From: Cryptococcus deneoformans JEC21
Taxonomy: Eukaryota > Basidiomycota > Tremellomycetes > Tremellales > Cryptococcaceae
Assembly (NCBI RefSeq): GCF_000091045.1
Contig: NC_006691.1
Location: forward strand, 1,038,301 to 1,102,300
Length of the DNA stretch: 64,000 nucleotides
Reading direction: 5' to 3'
Shown here: piece after piece, positions 10,898-22,156 of the stretch
Layout of the letters: each line of letters begins with the position of its first letter
Position numbering within the stretch: position 1 is the first letter of the stretch
The notes under the pieces: model-generated
What the model was told of the DNA's origin: nothing
Database searches by the model: none
The model's input: the letters and a program-made list of their open reading frames with translations, nothing else
Program-made: the position numbers and the translations under genes

Positions 10898-13138
10898 ATG
10901 TTCAACGCGCCACGACCAATGGCCAGTTCTTATAGCTATACTGACCCTCTGTCAAATTCGGCTGCGGCTGGTGCAGCTTTCGGGGAGCTGGATCCCTGGA
11001 GCAGCGCCCCCAGCCCGGCGGGGAGTGTAACTCCTGCAAGGGCTACTGCATCCGCATCTGAAGGCAGGAATATAGCTGCGAATGGCAATAAAGAAGAAGG
11101 GCTGAATGGGTTAATCAGTGAGTGTACAGGTCATCAGCTTGCGCTTGTAGTCCGGGCGGCGAACATTGCTGCGAGCGAAACACTAACGTTGGCTACTATG
11201 GCAGACGATCCGCCTGCGCTGTACGTCTCTTTGCTCGACCAGCTAGATACTAGTGGTACTGGGGAGGTATCCTTGGCTGCTGTCCATCGATTACTAGGTA
11301 CTAGCAAGCTGCCTGCTGTGGTCGTTGAAAAGGTGCGTCCATGATTCGCGCTTTGCTTTTCGCAACTGCTGCTACTGTTGTACGCCAATGCTGATCATGG
11401 ACTGCCATAATCTTGCACTGTGATGTTTGGTACGATTCACAGATCATTCATCTTACATCTCGAGATAAATCAACTCTCACTCGACCCGAATTCTTCTGCG
11501 CTCTGGCCCTTGTCTCACTCGCCCAATCGTCCCCCGATCCCAATGATATCTCAATTGAAAAACTCTCCTTTTCCCTTTCCAACCTTCCTTTACCCAAGCT
11601 CAAACCCTCTGATCCTCCGTCAGTCTCATCTGGTGTGGCTGCTAGTACTGCTGCGGCCACTGGGTTTAACGCCTGGGACGGGACTATCAATAAAGGCACG
11701 ACGTATAGTGCGAATAACAGCACTTTCAGATCCACTGATCCTATGGTAGATAACGCCGAGGACAGATGGTGGAAGGATCAAGAACGGATAGTGGTGACTC
11801 TCATACCTGAGAAGGAAGGGTGGTTTTTGCAAAAATATCGGATAGAAAGTGATGTGGGTCCCACTTGATTCTTTGAAAATTGTATACTGATATAGAGGGC
11901 AGAAAAGAGGAGAAGGACCTGTGGCAAGGAGGTACAGTGATTTCGTGTGGTTGATGGATGTTCTGGAGAAGCGATATGTACGTCTTTTCCCTACTTAACT
12001 GATCGTGAGCTGACGGTCATCCCATAGCCCTTCCGTATATTGCCCCCTCTTCCGCCGAAGCGCATAAATCGTGAGTCCATAAGCGCTTTACTTGATAAGA
12101 ACTGTGTTAATTATTTCATAGCGTCTTCTGCTTTCCTTGAAGCTCGTCGCCTAGCTTTGATTCGCCTCTTATCTTTTCTCACTGCTCACCCCGTCCTCCG
12201 CACCGACGCATGCCTCAACATTTTCCTCACCTCGTCCTCATTCGAATCGTGGCGCAAGCGCACCCCTGTCTCCACAGACGAAGAATCACTTTCCAAAAAG
12301 TTGACCACGGCCCAAGAGATGTCAATCCCTTCCGATCTCGAGCTCAAGCTTGACAATTTGAGAGAACGATTACCGGCAATGTTGGGGCATTATACTCGAT
12401 TAGTGGTGATGGCCGAAAGGAGCTTGGTGAGGTTGCAGGTGCAAGCCGCTGAAGCCGCCAGAATGGCGATGAGCACGCAAAGTATTGGAGAGTTGGTGCC
12501 CAGATGTTGTTGGAGGAGTGTGCAAGGTGACGACGGTGAGAGTGGGAGAGGAGTAGCGAGGGAATGCGGACTATGTGAAGGAGTAGGAAGGGGGTGGGGA
12601 GATGTTGGTGACGGATGGGTCAGTGTTGGTGAAGAGCTCGAAAAAGGAGTGAGTAGTCCTCAAGAATTCAGTTGCAACTTGTTATCGCTAACGCAAATTC
12701 AAGGTGCAATTATTACAAAAACACATTGAATCTCTCAAGTCACAACGTGATCTCTATTCGTCATTCCATGCCCTTTTCTACCGACATAACAAACTGTCAC
12801 TGGACAATGTCGATGTTCTTCGAAAAAGGGTAGACTCCCGGTTCAGTAAGATCGAGTCTCTCAAATCCGCAAAAAAGCCTGGGTGGGAGGGTGAAGTCGA
12901 TAAGCTTGCCAGCCAAAGCGACAGAGACACTGCAGAAATCCAACGTCTATTAGCCAGAAGAGTGTTCGTGAGAGCTTGTATGTGGCACGAATTGAGTGTG
13001 GTGTTCCATTCGATGCAGGCTGCCCAGGGCACCATGGGTTGGAAGGACTTCGTGAAGGATCAGAAAGAAAGGACAAAGAGATTGAACGGTGTTTGGCAGG
13101 GGTTGGAAGAGACTTTGGAGAGTATGCCGTTGGAATAA
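10898..13138 (+). CDS. MVP1: Sorting nexin Mvp1
   Basis: Mvp1 is a PX-BAR sorting nexin that works in endosome-to-vacuole protein sorting and retrieval. Seven or so exons give an N-terminal Ala/Ser-rich region, an EF-hand-like/EH-like helical segment (LYVSLLDQLDTSGTGEVSLA, then KSTLTRPEFFCALALVSLAQ), and a PX domain (ERIVVTLIPEKEGWFLQKYRI, then RRYSDFVWLMDVLEKRYP and ILPPLPPKR). PX is followed by SSAFLEARRLALIRLLSFLTAHPVLR split by an intron, and a long helical BAR-like half with QLLQKHIESLKSQRDLYSSF. The start is the ATG at 10898. The same frame stays open for about 100 bases upstream with good codon use but has no ATG, so a spliced longer N-terminus is possible. A glycine/cysteine-rich insert in the BAR half (about 12490-12620) is unusual. 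Confidence 0.9.
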
Positions 13139-13385
13139 GGAATGTTTGTAGATGTGATGACCTTCTATGCCATGCTGTGATAGTCATCATTAGCTACACG
13201 AATAGGTGAAGCTATTGAAGTCAGCAGTTCCAACGCCGAGTCTCATCCATTTTGTTCCTCACCGATCCTTACAAACTAATCAGCAATCGGGAGATCAGAA
13301 GAGCAATGATGTGAATTTATTTCATCGCCTATGCTAAAAAGGAAGAAAGCCCATCCACACTAACCCAACGTCGAATCTAGCGAAT

Positions 13386-14189
13386 CTACGCGAGCTTCTT
13401 GAAGATCTTGGGGGCTGCGCAGGCCTACATTTATCATCAGTTTCCTCATTTCTCTTCTTCTTAAATCTCGAAAGCTTGGATAAACAACTTACGTCAACAC
13501 AGTGCAAGATGTGGAAGAACTCCTCAACACAGTCCTCTCCCGGGAAACCCTCGCCGGCCTCAACCTTCTCCTGGCAGTGCGCAAAGTGATGGACGTGCTC
13601 AGCGCAAGCGTTCTTCTCACACTCTTCTCGGATGGCAGGGGCGATCTATTACCGTTGTTGTTCATAGTAAAATTGAGAAAGGATGAATGACAGGACGAGG
13701 GCAAGAGGTTACGACCGGTCAGCAACTCGTTCATTTGCACGCGACTGAGCAAAAGGTGAACACTCACGTCCTCGGGGTCCTCCTCCTCCTCCTCTTCTTC
13801 CTCCTCAGCGGGTTCCTCCTTTTCTTCTTCCTCAGAGTCGTCGGCGTGAGCACTGTGAAAGCAAGTGGGTCAGCATGCGTTGTTGGATAGTCGATTGGCG
13901 GGGTGTGGATTGTCAATGGCCAATCGTCATTTCCACGGCAAGTTGATAATCCATTTTGCAACGCCTTTCTCACTTCATCTTTGCATCCCCTTTCCCATTC
14001 CCTTTCCCATTCCCTCCCCTGTCCGTTCCCATCACAGTATCTTTGACTGCCTAGGCCCACACCCAAAGCCCGGTTTTATACTCACGTAGGGACGAAGTAA
14101 GAGACGAAGCTGGAGAAGAAGCCTGAGGTCTCTTGCTGTTGCTCAACGGGCGCAGCGGCGGTCTGTTGTGTCATGTTGTCGGCGGCCAT
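13386..14189 (-). CDS. QCR6: Cytochrome bc1 complex hinge protein
   Basis: This is the acidic hinge subunit of mitochondrial complex III, which helps cytochrome c1 meet cytochrome c. The start ATG is at 14187-14189. A short N-terminal segment (GFFSSFVSYFVPT) leads into an extreme acidic run of Glu and Asp, then the conserved helical hairpin: EECEKNACAEHVHHFAHC and EDCVEEFFHILHCVDACA. The cysteines form the twin disulphide pairs typical of UCR hinge proteins. The protein ends PKIFKKLA before TAG at 13386-13388. Three introns are visible; one separates the acidic run from the hairpin. Total length is about 125 residues. It is convergent with MVP1. Confidence 0.93.
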
Positions 14190-14505
14190 TTTGGGAGTGG
14201 TGGTGGAGAGTTGCAATTTGTGGAAAGAGAAGATGTAGTTGTTGTAGAGAGACGGGGAATCCCGGCGAAAGTGATTGGCTCCTCGGCTTTTACAATGATG
14301 TGGCATTTTCTTTCCTTTTCCGTCGTCGTTCCTTGTCCGCCGCATCATTTTTTGAAGGGACGAACGAGCAGTGAGTGTATACATATGTTTTTCGAATGCA
14401 TTAATACTTAGGTATACAGACTGATAATTATATAATTTCCTAAGGCACAGCCAGGCTTTTATTATAGATGCTGATCACAGGTCCAGAAGAAAAGTTATGC
14501 GCACA
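14190..14505. other. QCR6 upstream region
   Basis: This holds the QCR6 leader and promoter and, towards 14505, the 3' flank of the doubtful minus-strand gene. No strong motif is seen. Confidence 0.4.
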
Positions 14506-15444
14506 CTACACCCCGACAGACGTCAAAGGAATCACCACGCCAGCCGGGACAATCATTGACGTCGCAATCACTGCTGCCCATCGACATGCTCGCACCCAAC
14601 CATCCTTATGCTGAAACCATTTGTATCTCTTCTTCGACGAACCGCATAATTCGGACTCTGAAACGGTTCCTATGGCTGGCCAGGCAGATGGCGAGGAGAA
14701 ATCGGATCCACTCGACGATGCGTGACTGGTTGATGTTGCGATCGGCAGTGTTGGGAGAATCACGACAACGGAGGACGAATCCATGGACGTATCGGAGTAT
14801 TGAGAGAGCTGAGGAACAGAAACAATCGCCAATAACTCAAGCCAGCCGTACCAAAAAATCCACAACAAAAAAAATCAAGGCCTGGTCGATTCGTCCGAAT
14901 CCGGTTTGCTTTGCGGTTCTCCTTGATTGGCCTCGTTCCATATCAACGCCAAGGCTTGCGGTGGCGCCTCCAGAACATTCGGGATCACTGAGGGGACTTT
15001 CGAACAAGGCGTCAACTCCGGGCACCTGTCGGACGATTTTGGTTGATGGGAAGAGCGCGATATCGATCCTGTCAAGAGCGATAAGTTGAGTGCATCTGGA
15101 GAAGCAGTTGAGCTGCTGGATGGTGATGTAATGGTTGAGTTGGGAAAGAGGATGGAAGTGGGGGAGGCCTCTGGTTTTTGTTATTGTTCGGCCGGGGGAT
15201 GAAACCAGGTCGTTACCGTGGCTGGATGGTAGGTCACATTATCCCACGCGGAGTATAGAACTTCGTACTGCCGTCTACTGTTTCCAATAAGATTGTGAAA
15301 GTCAAGAATGAAAGCAGGATTCAAATAGTCCAGTTTATATTGTTGTAAAAATGATGTTGAAGTGAATAATTTATTGTCTGTAAAAGGTACGAAATAAATT
15401 ACGATAACGCCGTCACCTGTCTTGAACGCACTAGCCTTCACCAT
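14506..15444 (-). CDS. Doubtful unrecognised Ser-rich protein, three-exon model
   Basis: I do not recognise a family. My model starts at ATG 15442-15444 and uses three minus-strand exons. The first would end at the GTACGA site near 15268. The second runs from the CAG before CCACGGTAACG (near 15222) to GTACGG near 14852; it reads well, for example TIQQLNCFSRCTQLIALDRI and PGVDALFESPLSDPECSGG. The third starts after TTCTGTTCCTCAG at 14808 and ends at the TAG at 14506; it is Ser-rich, then SSKKRYKWFQHKDGW, then a hydrophobic end (WAAVIATSMIVPAGVVIPL). A 43-nt intron with a good pyrimidine tract joins the last two in frame. Two other frames are also open here, including 14556-15089 on the plus strand, so the model may be wrong or the locus may be a decayed gene. 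Confidence 0.3.
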
Positions 15445-15732
15445 TTATCATTTTCGCACCGCGAGCCGTAGAGTCAGAGAAGTTATGTCTGAACAACCAT
15501 TATTGATTATTATTTCTGACGCCGACAAGTTTGTCCAGAGGAGGTTGCATTCAAGAATATGGGCCTTGAGAATTGTGACAGGTGGTAACTGAATGAGAAG
15601 AAGGAAAGCCAGCAATATTCCTCTACATAGCAAGGGCCCAGAGTACCGTCATTATAATGGGCGAGGGCAGAAGAAAGTTTGTACCCACTTGTAGAAAGTC
15701 GTCGTTGCGGGGCTATGTATGCCGACAAAAAG

Positions 15733-15738
15733 AAAAAA
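15733..15738 (-). terminator. RNA polymerase III terminator of tRNA-Ala
   Basis: On the minus strand a run of six T residues starts four bases after the tRNA 3' end. This is the standard polymerase III stop signal. Confidence 0.8.
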
Positions 15739-15742
15739 GCTT

Positions 15743-15835
15743 TGGAGGAGCTGGGAATTGAACCCAGTACCTCGTCAAATCAGAACCTAATACGAAGATG
15801 CTAATGACGCGCTCTGCCAAATGAGCTACACCCCC
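15743..15835 (-). tRNA. tRNA-Ala (AGC) with a 20-nt intron
   Basis: The minus strand folds into a full cloverleaf. The acceptor GGGGGTG pairs with CTCCTCC and keeps the G3:U70 pair that marks alanine tRNAs, with A as discriminator. The D-arm is GCTC/GAGC. The anticodon stem CGTCA/TGACG encloses loop TTAGCA...T, so the anticodon is AGC. A 20-nt intron lies after the base 3' of the anticodon, the canonical place. The T-arm is CTGGG-TTCAATT-CCCAG (B box). Length is 93 nt, or 73 without the intron. CCA is not encoded beyond the discriminator. Confidence 0.95.
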
Positions 15836-16448
15836 ATTGTCGAATACATTGTTCGTTTATTATACTTCTACTTTGCCATAATTTGCCAGTTCGCGCTCAG
15901 GCACTCGAAAAAGATCCAAAATATGATGTAAGTTCAGACTGTCATGTACTGGTACTGTGCGATACATGATTTCTAACGACAAAGACACATGTATCTCCAC
16001 AACCAGGCAGCCCCTGGGAACCTCTTTGGTATTGCCATCTATATTCCGATTTTGAACTATACATTGATGGCAAAAGATATCGGAACGTCCATACGTATAG
16101 GTGGTATACCACCACTTGCAGAACGCCGCCTCCGGACATTAAATGACAAATCCCCTCACATCTCCGCCAATATTTACTCTATTCATGCATACTTTGGACT
16201 ATATTGGGGCCACAATAGGCTAATGTGGATATATAGGGGAATTATTTTTCCAGAAACAAATATGTGAAGTACATGCCGTAACAAATCGCGATTTTATAAG
16301 CCATCATATATCCATACATTTTAAACAACCATATCTCGCGCCCCATTGAACGCCCAACCGTGTTTCTTCTTGATTTCGAAATCCAGGAAGCAGTACTATA
16401 TATACAAGACAAATCTCCCAAGCAGGGCCCGCTCCTATAGAAGTTCCT
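15836..16448. other. AT-rich gap between tRNA-Ala and the NmrA-like gene
   Basis: No gene is supported. The sequence is more AT-rich than the coding DNA around it. It contains a perfect 14-base palindrome, GGTGGTATACCACC, at 16100-16113. A 92-codon plus-strand frame at 15989-16267 has no recognisable content. Flanks of tRNA genes often collect transposon remnants, but I see no terminal repeats or polymerase motifs. Confidence 0.4.
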
Positions 16449-17513
16449 CTATAAATCTTGTCGGAAGTACTGCTCCAAAGTCATCAGATCTGGATAAATT
16501 TCCCGTAGTTTTGCAGTATCGATGTCAGGATAGCCCACAAGCTCAAGATCTGTTGAAATGTCGTTAGGAGCTTGCCCTGAATTGGGACAGGGGGCAGACT
16601 CACAGATCATCATTTGTCTGAAGTCGTAAGGCAGAAGTCTACGGACAAGCTTGGGGGTATAGGTTGCAAACCATGGCTGACCTTTGCCTTGAGCTGCATA
16701 TACGGCACGACGAACGTCGGAGATGTCGTAATTGCCACCTGAAAGATCTAAAATGGCATTGTGAAAGTGGGGAGAATCCGGGTCAAGTAAAGCCATTCCC
16801 CCAAAGATTCCAATATCTTTGACGGAAATGAGCTGACATTTGCGTCCTCCAATAGCAGCATAGAACATGCCGACCACCATGAAACGAGCAAACCCTGGAG
16901 CAACTGGAAAGTTGTCCTACAGATGATCACCACTTCAGCAAGAAAGTCTGGGTGAGATCTTTGACAAGCGTACCATGAATGCAACTGGGCGCAAGATTGT
17001 GTATGACATTCCAGAGGTCTGAAGACTTCGCTCAACCTACGTGCATGGTCAATCGCGCCTCTACAGCGGGTGAGGAGTAGTGCCAACTCGCGCGATGCAC
17101 TGAGGTTTTGGTCTAAGACTTACTTTAGCTTTAGAGCGGAAATGCGGCACGTCCTCCGCCAAGTCCGCCGCAGATACACTGGAAAGGACCATATGTGATA
17201 CTCCAGCCTCCTTGGCAGCTTCAACAAAATTGATACCTAGTTCCGCCTCCTTCTCTTCACCCGCACCGGCGTCGGTGACAAGGTACGCTCGATCAACGCC
17301 TTTGAGAGCTGTGAGAAGTGATTGGCGGTCGGAAAGATTGCCTACAACAGCTGTGGCACCTTTGGAGATGAGTTCGGTTGCACTGGGGGAAGAGTCGTTC
17401 CGCGTGAGAAAGCGGAGGGAGAGCTGTGACCTTCCACTATTGAGAAGGGCGGCCATTACCTGACCACCTTGCTTTCCAGTGGCACCGACTACGAGAATGG
17501 TCGTGGCTGCCAT
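16449..17513 (-). CDS. NmrA-like NAD(P)-binding protein
   Basis: The protein belongs to the atypical short-chain dehydrogenase/NmrA group: a Rossmann fold that binds NAD(P), used either as a redox-sensing regulator or as a reductase. Residues 5-18 read ILVVGATGKQGGQV, the GxxGxxG dinucleotide motif. LRFLTRN follows, then GATAVVGNLSDRQSL, GVDRAYLVTD and HMVLSSVSAAD. Small exons joined downstream give the family motif YTILRPVAFMDNFPV, and the last exon gives KDIGIFGGMALLDP. The catalytic Tyr-x3-Lys of classical dehydrogenases is not evident, which favours a regulator or isoflavone-reductase-like role. The start is the ATG at 17511-17513 and the stop TAG at 16449. A TATATTATA stretch lies about 80 bases upstream (17594-17604). 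The real substrate cannot be told. Confidence 0.85.
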
Positions 17514-18292
17514 ATTAATTGAGAATGTAGTGAGAGTGTGCTGAATGTGATAACAATGTGTTGAAACAAGACAGAAAGATTTACGAGTGAAGGTATAATA
17601 TATACTCTTGTAGAAAGATGATAATGGGCAACATGGAAATAAGAACACTGACTAAGCCTCCCAAATGCTGGAACCAGAAACGTATCATCCGTAGTAGTTG
17701 CAAATGCTTGAGCCCGACGGTTACGCGAGAGCCCGACGGTTATCAGTCAGATGCTCCGCGGAGTGAATCATCTTGGTAATGATTAAGTAATAATGAGTTG
17801 ATTATCAACCGGACAAATCATTCTGAAAAAAGTGACTTTGAACAAAATAAACTGCTAGAGACTGTTGATCCTGCTCAAAAATCCTCACGCCACTGACACC
17901 AAAGCGTCCATAAAGCCCCTAAAAAATTCAAGGAAAAAGACGAATGACTATTATGATGATTCTATCATCATCATACACTTTTGGATATTCCTGCGCTACC
18001 TTCCTTCAATTCTGTTTATGACTTCCTCCTGACTTCGTTCTTTACCCTTTATTCACATTTATGCACTATGCTAAAGATTGTACAAATGCTGCACTTCCCG
18101 CAAATGCCCATCTGCAGCACAAAAAGGCGGCTAAGCTCCAAAATGCGATCCCACAAACGAGCTAAAATCCCGGTCATAAAGTGTACAACGCATCAACCCA
18201 ACGCAACACAACCCGAACTAGAATCGTGATTAATCTTCCAAGTACCGTACTCCTCCCTTCAAGTATCTCAGCTGATGAGAAAAATGAGTGAA
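17514..18292. other. Promoter of the NmrA-like gene and 3' flank of the small gene
   Basis: No gene is supported. It contains the AT-rich TATA-like run at 17594-17604, a 14-base direct repeat (17710-17742), and a short hairpin at 17953-17971 (ATGATGA / TCATCAT, 5-base loop). Confidence 0.4.
17710..17742. repeat. Tandem direct repeat, 14 bp, 19-bp period
   Basis: GAGCCCGACGGTTA occurs at 17710-17723 and again at 17729-17742, about 200 bases upstream of the NmrA-like start codon. The spacing is close to two helical turns, so it may be a paired regulator site. Function is inference. Confidence 0.6.
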
Positions 18293-18709
18293 TCAGCGAC
18301 CATCCCTCAATTGATCCCTGTATGCTTTTTGATTACTCACCAAGAATTGTTTGAAATCTTCTAAGACAAATGGTACAACCACCACCCTTACAAATTCTGC
18401 CGACCGCCTGACTCTAGTTTCTATATCGTGATACGCTTTTTCGGACATAGAAGCATAGGCGGGAGTGCATGGGCCAATAAGATTTGCTAAGTGGTCGGCT
18501 GACATAGAAATACTCGCGTCAATCATTATCCAGTAACCACGAAGATGTATAAGTGGAAGGATTGCGCACCTAGTATTTGAGAAGTCATACAGAAATAGGC
18601 AAGATTATCAACATATCTGTCCGGTGTATCCAGACTACGCGGTAATAGTTAATGGGATACGCAAACAGACCGAAGGGACTCACGTTTTGTTATTCGAAAT
18701 CTTGTCCAT
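18293..18709 (-). CDS. Unrecognised small protein, about 98 residues
   Basis: I do not recognise it. Three minus-strand exons, 18684-18709, 18570-18634 and 18293-18498, join in frame from ATG to TGA. The introns have GTGAGT and GTGCGC donors and TAG and CAG acceptors. The protein reads MDKISNNKTLDTPDRYVDN, a hydrophobic/helical LAYFCMTSQIL, then ADHLANLIGPCTPAYAS, EKAYHDIETRVRRSAEFVR, VVVVPFVLEDFKQFL and a charged tail. It is predicted mostly helical with no signal peptide, like subunits of small coiled-coil complexes, but this is only an impression. It begins 46 bases beyond the stop codon of the MIT-domain gene on the same strand, so alternative readings as part of that transcript are possible. 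Confidence 0.55.
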
Positions 18710-18754
18710 TCCTCTGGATATTCTTGAACCCCAAGACTTTGACGACTCCGACCA

Positions 18755-21558
18755 TTAGTTCTGCTCTTTAGAAAGGATACGGAATATATTCACCGAAACA
18801 GTTTTATTACCCTTCCAACTGCTCACTCCCACACCACCTTTGCTCAACAGCTTGCTCGCACTATCCATTTCTTCTTCCAAATCATCCAATGCCCTGACAA
18901 ACTCTTCTGCCAGCCTCTTCCACTTCTGTTCCTCTGCCCCAGCACCTTCAGAACTTCGTCGCTGTTCTCGCGGTCCAGCAAGAAGTTCATACCCAGCACT
19001 CTTAACAGACTCCAAACAAAGCGCAAGTGTGTGCATACAGCGTGTCTTGACGTCTTGTGCCACAATCTTGGGCACATTGGTTTTATCTGCTTGAGCAGCG
19101 GCGGCGGAGAGTTTGGTCCATGTAGCAGGGTTCCAGATGGCGGGAGCGATATGGATGGCCGGCGTGAGGTGCGCACCCGGGCCATCTACGTCCATTGATT
19201 GCCTCAAGATCTTAAGCACATGGAACGGTCTAAGTGATTCCTCGGTAGGCTGAAGTCCAGGCAGAGAGGATAAAGGTGAGAAAGAGGAGTACGATCTGGG
19301 GGAATTGTCGGCGTTGGATGGCAACGTGTTTCCAACTGAAGGGCTATGACTGGAATAGGAACTTTGTCGAGTCGTTATAGTTGTTGTGGGGGGCGTCAAT
19401 CCATTCGAAGGTGATGTATTGATACGCAAACCTTTTCCACGCTCCAAACTAGACAACTGTTGTAACAATGGGTTGGGCCGTTGAATCAACGGTGGTGAGC
19501 CGCCACCGCTGTTCACGTTAAATTGAGAGGAGATGGAGACGCTAGGTTGATGCTTGCTGCTACTCGGTACCGGCGGTAGATCGGTATCACCAGATCGAGT
19601 CCCTGATTGAGATGTCGTCCTGGACCTTTGCGCATTATGCTCCCCTTCTTGCTGTTCCATCATCATTTCATCGATCCCCGTTGATCCATGCCTTGAACGT
19701 CTTCTTTTCGAAATCATCCCTTTATTTGTACTTGGGCTGACAAGGTAACCTCCTGTAGGAGACCTCATCGCACTCCCAGTACTGTTGATACTTGCATCAC
19801 TACCCGCTCGAATTCGCCGAGTCTGCTGGGTATTATGTTCTCCACCTTGAGGAACCGGTGGTAACGGCCGTTCTTCACTGTGAGTGCTCAATTGGGGGCT
19901 CGGCGTTTTGCCTACTTGAACTTGGTTTTGAGAGCCTGGAGAAAGCATCAAATGACTCTCTGTGGGTGTCGTGGTCAAAAGCTCCATATCTGCCACTACT
20001 CCATCAATACCAGTCAAATCGGCCTCCATATCTAAACCTAAAGAAGGTTTGTTCCTTCTTTTAAAGCGACGCGAAGTCGGGGACATCGAGGACGAGGTTG
20101 TCTCAATGGAGACCATGCTGGCGTTACGCACATGGGCATGCGGAGAGGAGGACATAAAGTTGGAGGGAGAAGTAGATGGGTGGCCGAGGCCGATTGTGCG
20201 GTGACCTGCAGAATGTGGAAGATTTGGGTCGCGAGATGAGGATGGAAAGGTGACCATAGATCCGGTAGCTGAAGCCGAAGCATCCGCGACTTGGTCCAAT
20301 GCTTGTTGTAATGACATTTCGCCACTGGCTGAACCGTTGATGCTGGGCAGCCTGGGACTTTTGCCCAAATCTCCCCCATGTGAAGTCGTGATTTTATCAC
20401 GGGTTGAAAGCGAAGGGGAAAGGCGCGGTGGGCTGTTTGCACTTAATCGAGGATTGTCGCTAAGCACGAGGTTTCCAATACCGGTTGTAGCACCTTCGTC
20501 CAATGATTGTCTTGAAGATGCCTGCGAAAATGATTGGCGCCTGCCCTCGATAAGTGACGGTCCTGCCCCTGTTGGCTCCGGCCTAACTTCTGACACTTCA
20601 TATGAAGAGAGCAACTGTATCCTCGCCACATACGCGTCATGAATTCCCTTCAAAGTCCGCCCTTCTTCTTCGCTCTTGCCCTTTTTCTTCTCACTTCCTA
20701 CACCTCCTGTTTCTAAGCCGACCCGCTCCATTACACTCCTTAGCTTGGAAACGGCCTCACGATAAGCCGCCAACGCGCCGATGACGTCGTTATCCCGGTC
20801 CATTTCAACGGCTTTTTGTGCGAGATCAAGGGCATTTTGTAGGAGATGCCGAGAGGGGGTGCGCGGTTTGGTAGTACGTGAGATACGAGCAGTTGTCGTG
20901 CTGGAAGAATCTCCGATTTGAGTAGGTTGTTGAGGATTGGCTGCGCGCAAAGGCGATCCGAGTGATTCAGCCGGATACCCTGGTGTAGGCGACTCTGAGC
21001 GTCCATTGGCATTTAAACCTCCGCTTGTGTTCCTTGGCTGACCAGGAAATGGTGGCAGATTCTCATCAAAAGGAGGACCGGCAGATGGACTGGGTCTGTT
21101 TGACATCGGCGACTTGTGCAACGCGCTAATAGTCGACGATCGGGCGGAAGGAATAGGTCGCTGAGATAATCTGCGTGAAGTAGATGTTACCGACGCGAAA
21201 GGATGAAAAGATGGAGGTGGCAGTGGAGGGGGGTTGGAAGCTACCACATTTTCTGTGTTAGCACATGCCAGATACTTGAAAGGCAGAAGCGCCAGAACGT
21301 ACGCGGAGGTCCCGGAGGAGGTGGAGGAGATATGCCAACTTTACTGCCGATCATCCGACTTGTCCGTTTGGCAGTCGATACTCTGCGGCTAGATCCATCA
21401 GCATCCTTCCATCTGGCCACTTCGCCCAGGAAACCGTCCGTCATTAGGATCGACGCTGTCGAGCGAGGAGGCGTTGACGGTGGATGTGATGGTCCGGCTT
21501 CAAACGCAGCACCTTCTGCCTCTCCCTCGGCTGATGACTCCCCGTGTGCTAATCCCAT
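18755..21558 (-). CDS. MIT-domain protein, large and mostly disordered
   Basis: MIT domains are three-helix bundles that bind ESCRT-III tails in endosomal sorting. The start is the ATG at 21556-21558 (MGLAHGESS). A first exon of about 85 residues, ending in polyproline, joins over an intron at 21241-21303 to one long exon, for a total near 910 residues. The MIT domain is at about residues 215-290 (LQNALDLAQKAVEMDRDNDV, then ALAAYREAVSKLRSVMERVG, then KGIHDAYVARIQLL). A Ser/Pro-rich segment of about 450 residues follows. The last 150 residues are again ordered (RPFHVLKILRQSM, HIAPAIWNPATW, EEFVRALDDLEEEMDSASKL) and match the conserved C-terminus seen in fungal MIT proteins. The frame is open upstream of 21558 but without ATG, so an extra 5' exon is possible. 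Confidence 0.8.
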
Positions 21559-22150
21559 GTTCTGAAGAGACTCAAGGCCTGTTGCACGTTTTATCAACGT
21601 AATTCTGTCCCGAATGAGGGACGGTACGAGTTGCGACTTCCCAGTTTCCAAAAAAAGCCCCTGCGTGCCCGATCGACGCCTGGTCTCTGGGGATTGCGGC
21701 TGGGATTATTTTCTTGGTATTGGGTGGCAAGGGGATGATTATGAGGTGGCGCGTTGTTACAGGAAGGAAGGAACCAGGAATAGATGAAGAGGACTGGGGA
21801 AAAGATGGCCTGCGATAGACAGCTCTCTCACCCACGCACAGATCAACAAATCGCCCTTTATTAATTAACAACAAAATTGATTCCGTTAATGATCCTCTAA
21901 TCCTGCAGACCCCACTTGTAGTATGGATGGGGCTAGAAGTTCGGCCTCTTTCGGGTCCCACGGAATTGATAATAAAATCAGGGTTGATTCAAGGCGCATT
22001 CATGCTGGGCTCGATACAACAGCCAACAATGTCCGTCGAGGAGCTTGTGTCGAGCTTAGACTCATAAGCCAGACAACAAGAAGTGATGTACGTCTGTCAT
22101 GAATGTGCACAAAGAAAAACGAACGAATGTTTAATTAACGCAAAAAGAGG
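21559..22150. other. MIT gene promoter region and tRNA-Gly 3' flank
   Basis: No independent gene is supported. The frame of the MIT protein stays open for about 90 bases into this region without an ATG. The rest is AT-rich close to the tRNA. Confidence 0.4.
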
Positions 22151-22156
22151 AAAAAA
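22151..22156 (-). terminator. RNA polymerase III terminator of tRNA-Gly
   Basis: Six T residues on the minus strand follow the tRNA 3' end directly. A further T5 run lies a few bases on, as a back-up stop. Confidence 0.75.

Noticed and set aside
14556..15089. 177-codon plus-strand frame
   Set aside because: Overlaps the minus-strand candidate; its codon use and composition are less gene-like. Not fully excluded.
16100..16113. Perfect palindrome GGTGGTATACCACC
   Set aside because: A few 14-base perfect palindromes are expected by chance in 64 kb, and no other mobile-element sign is present.
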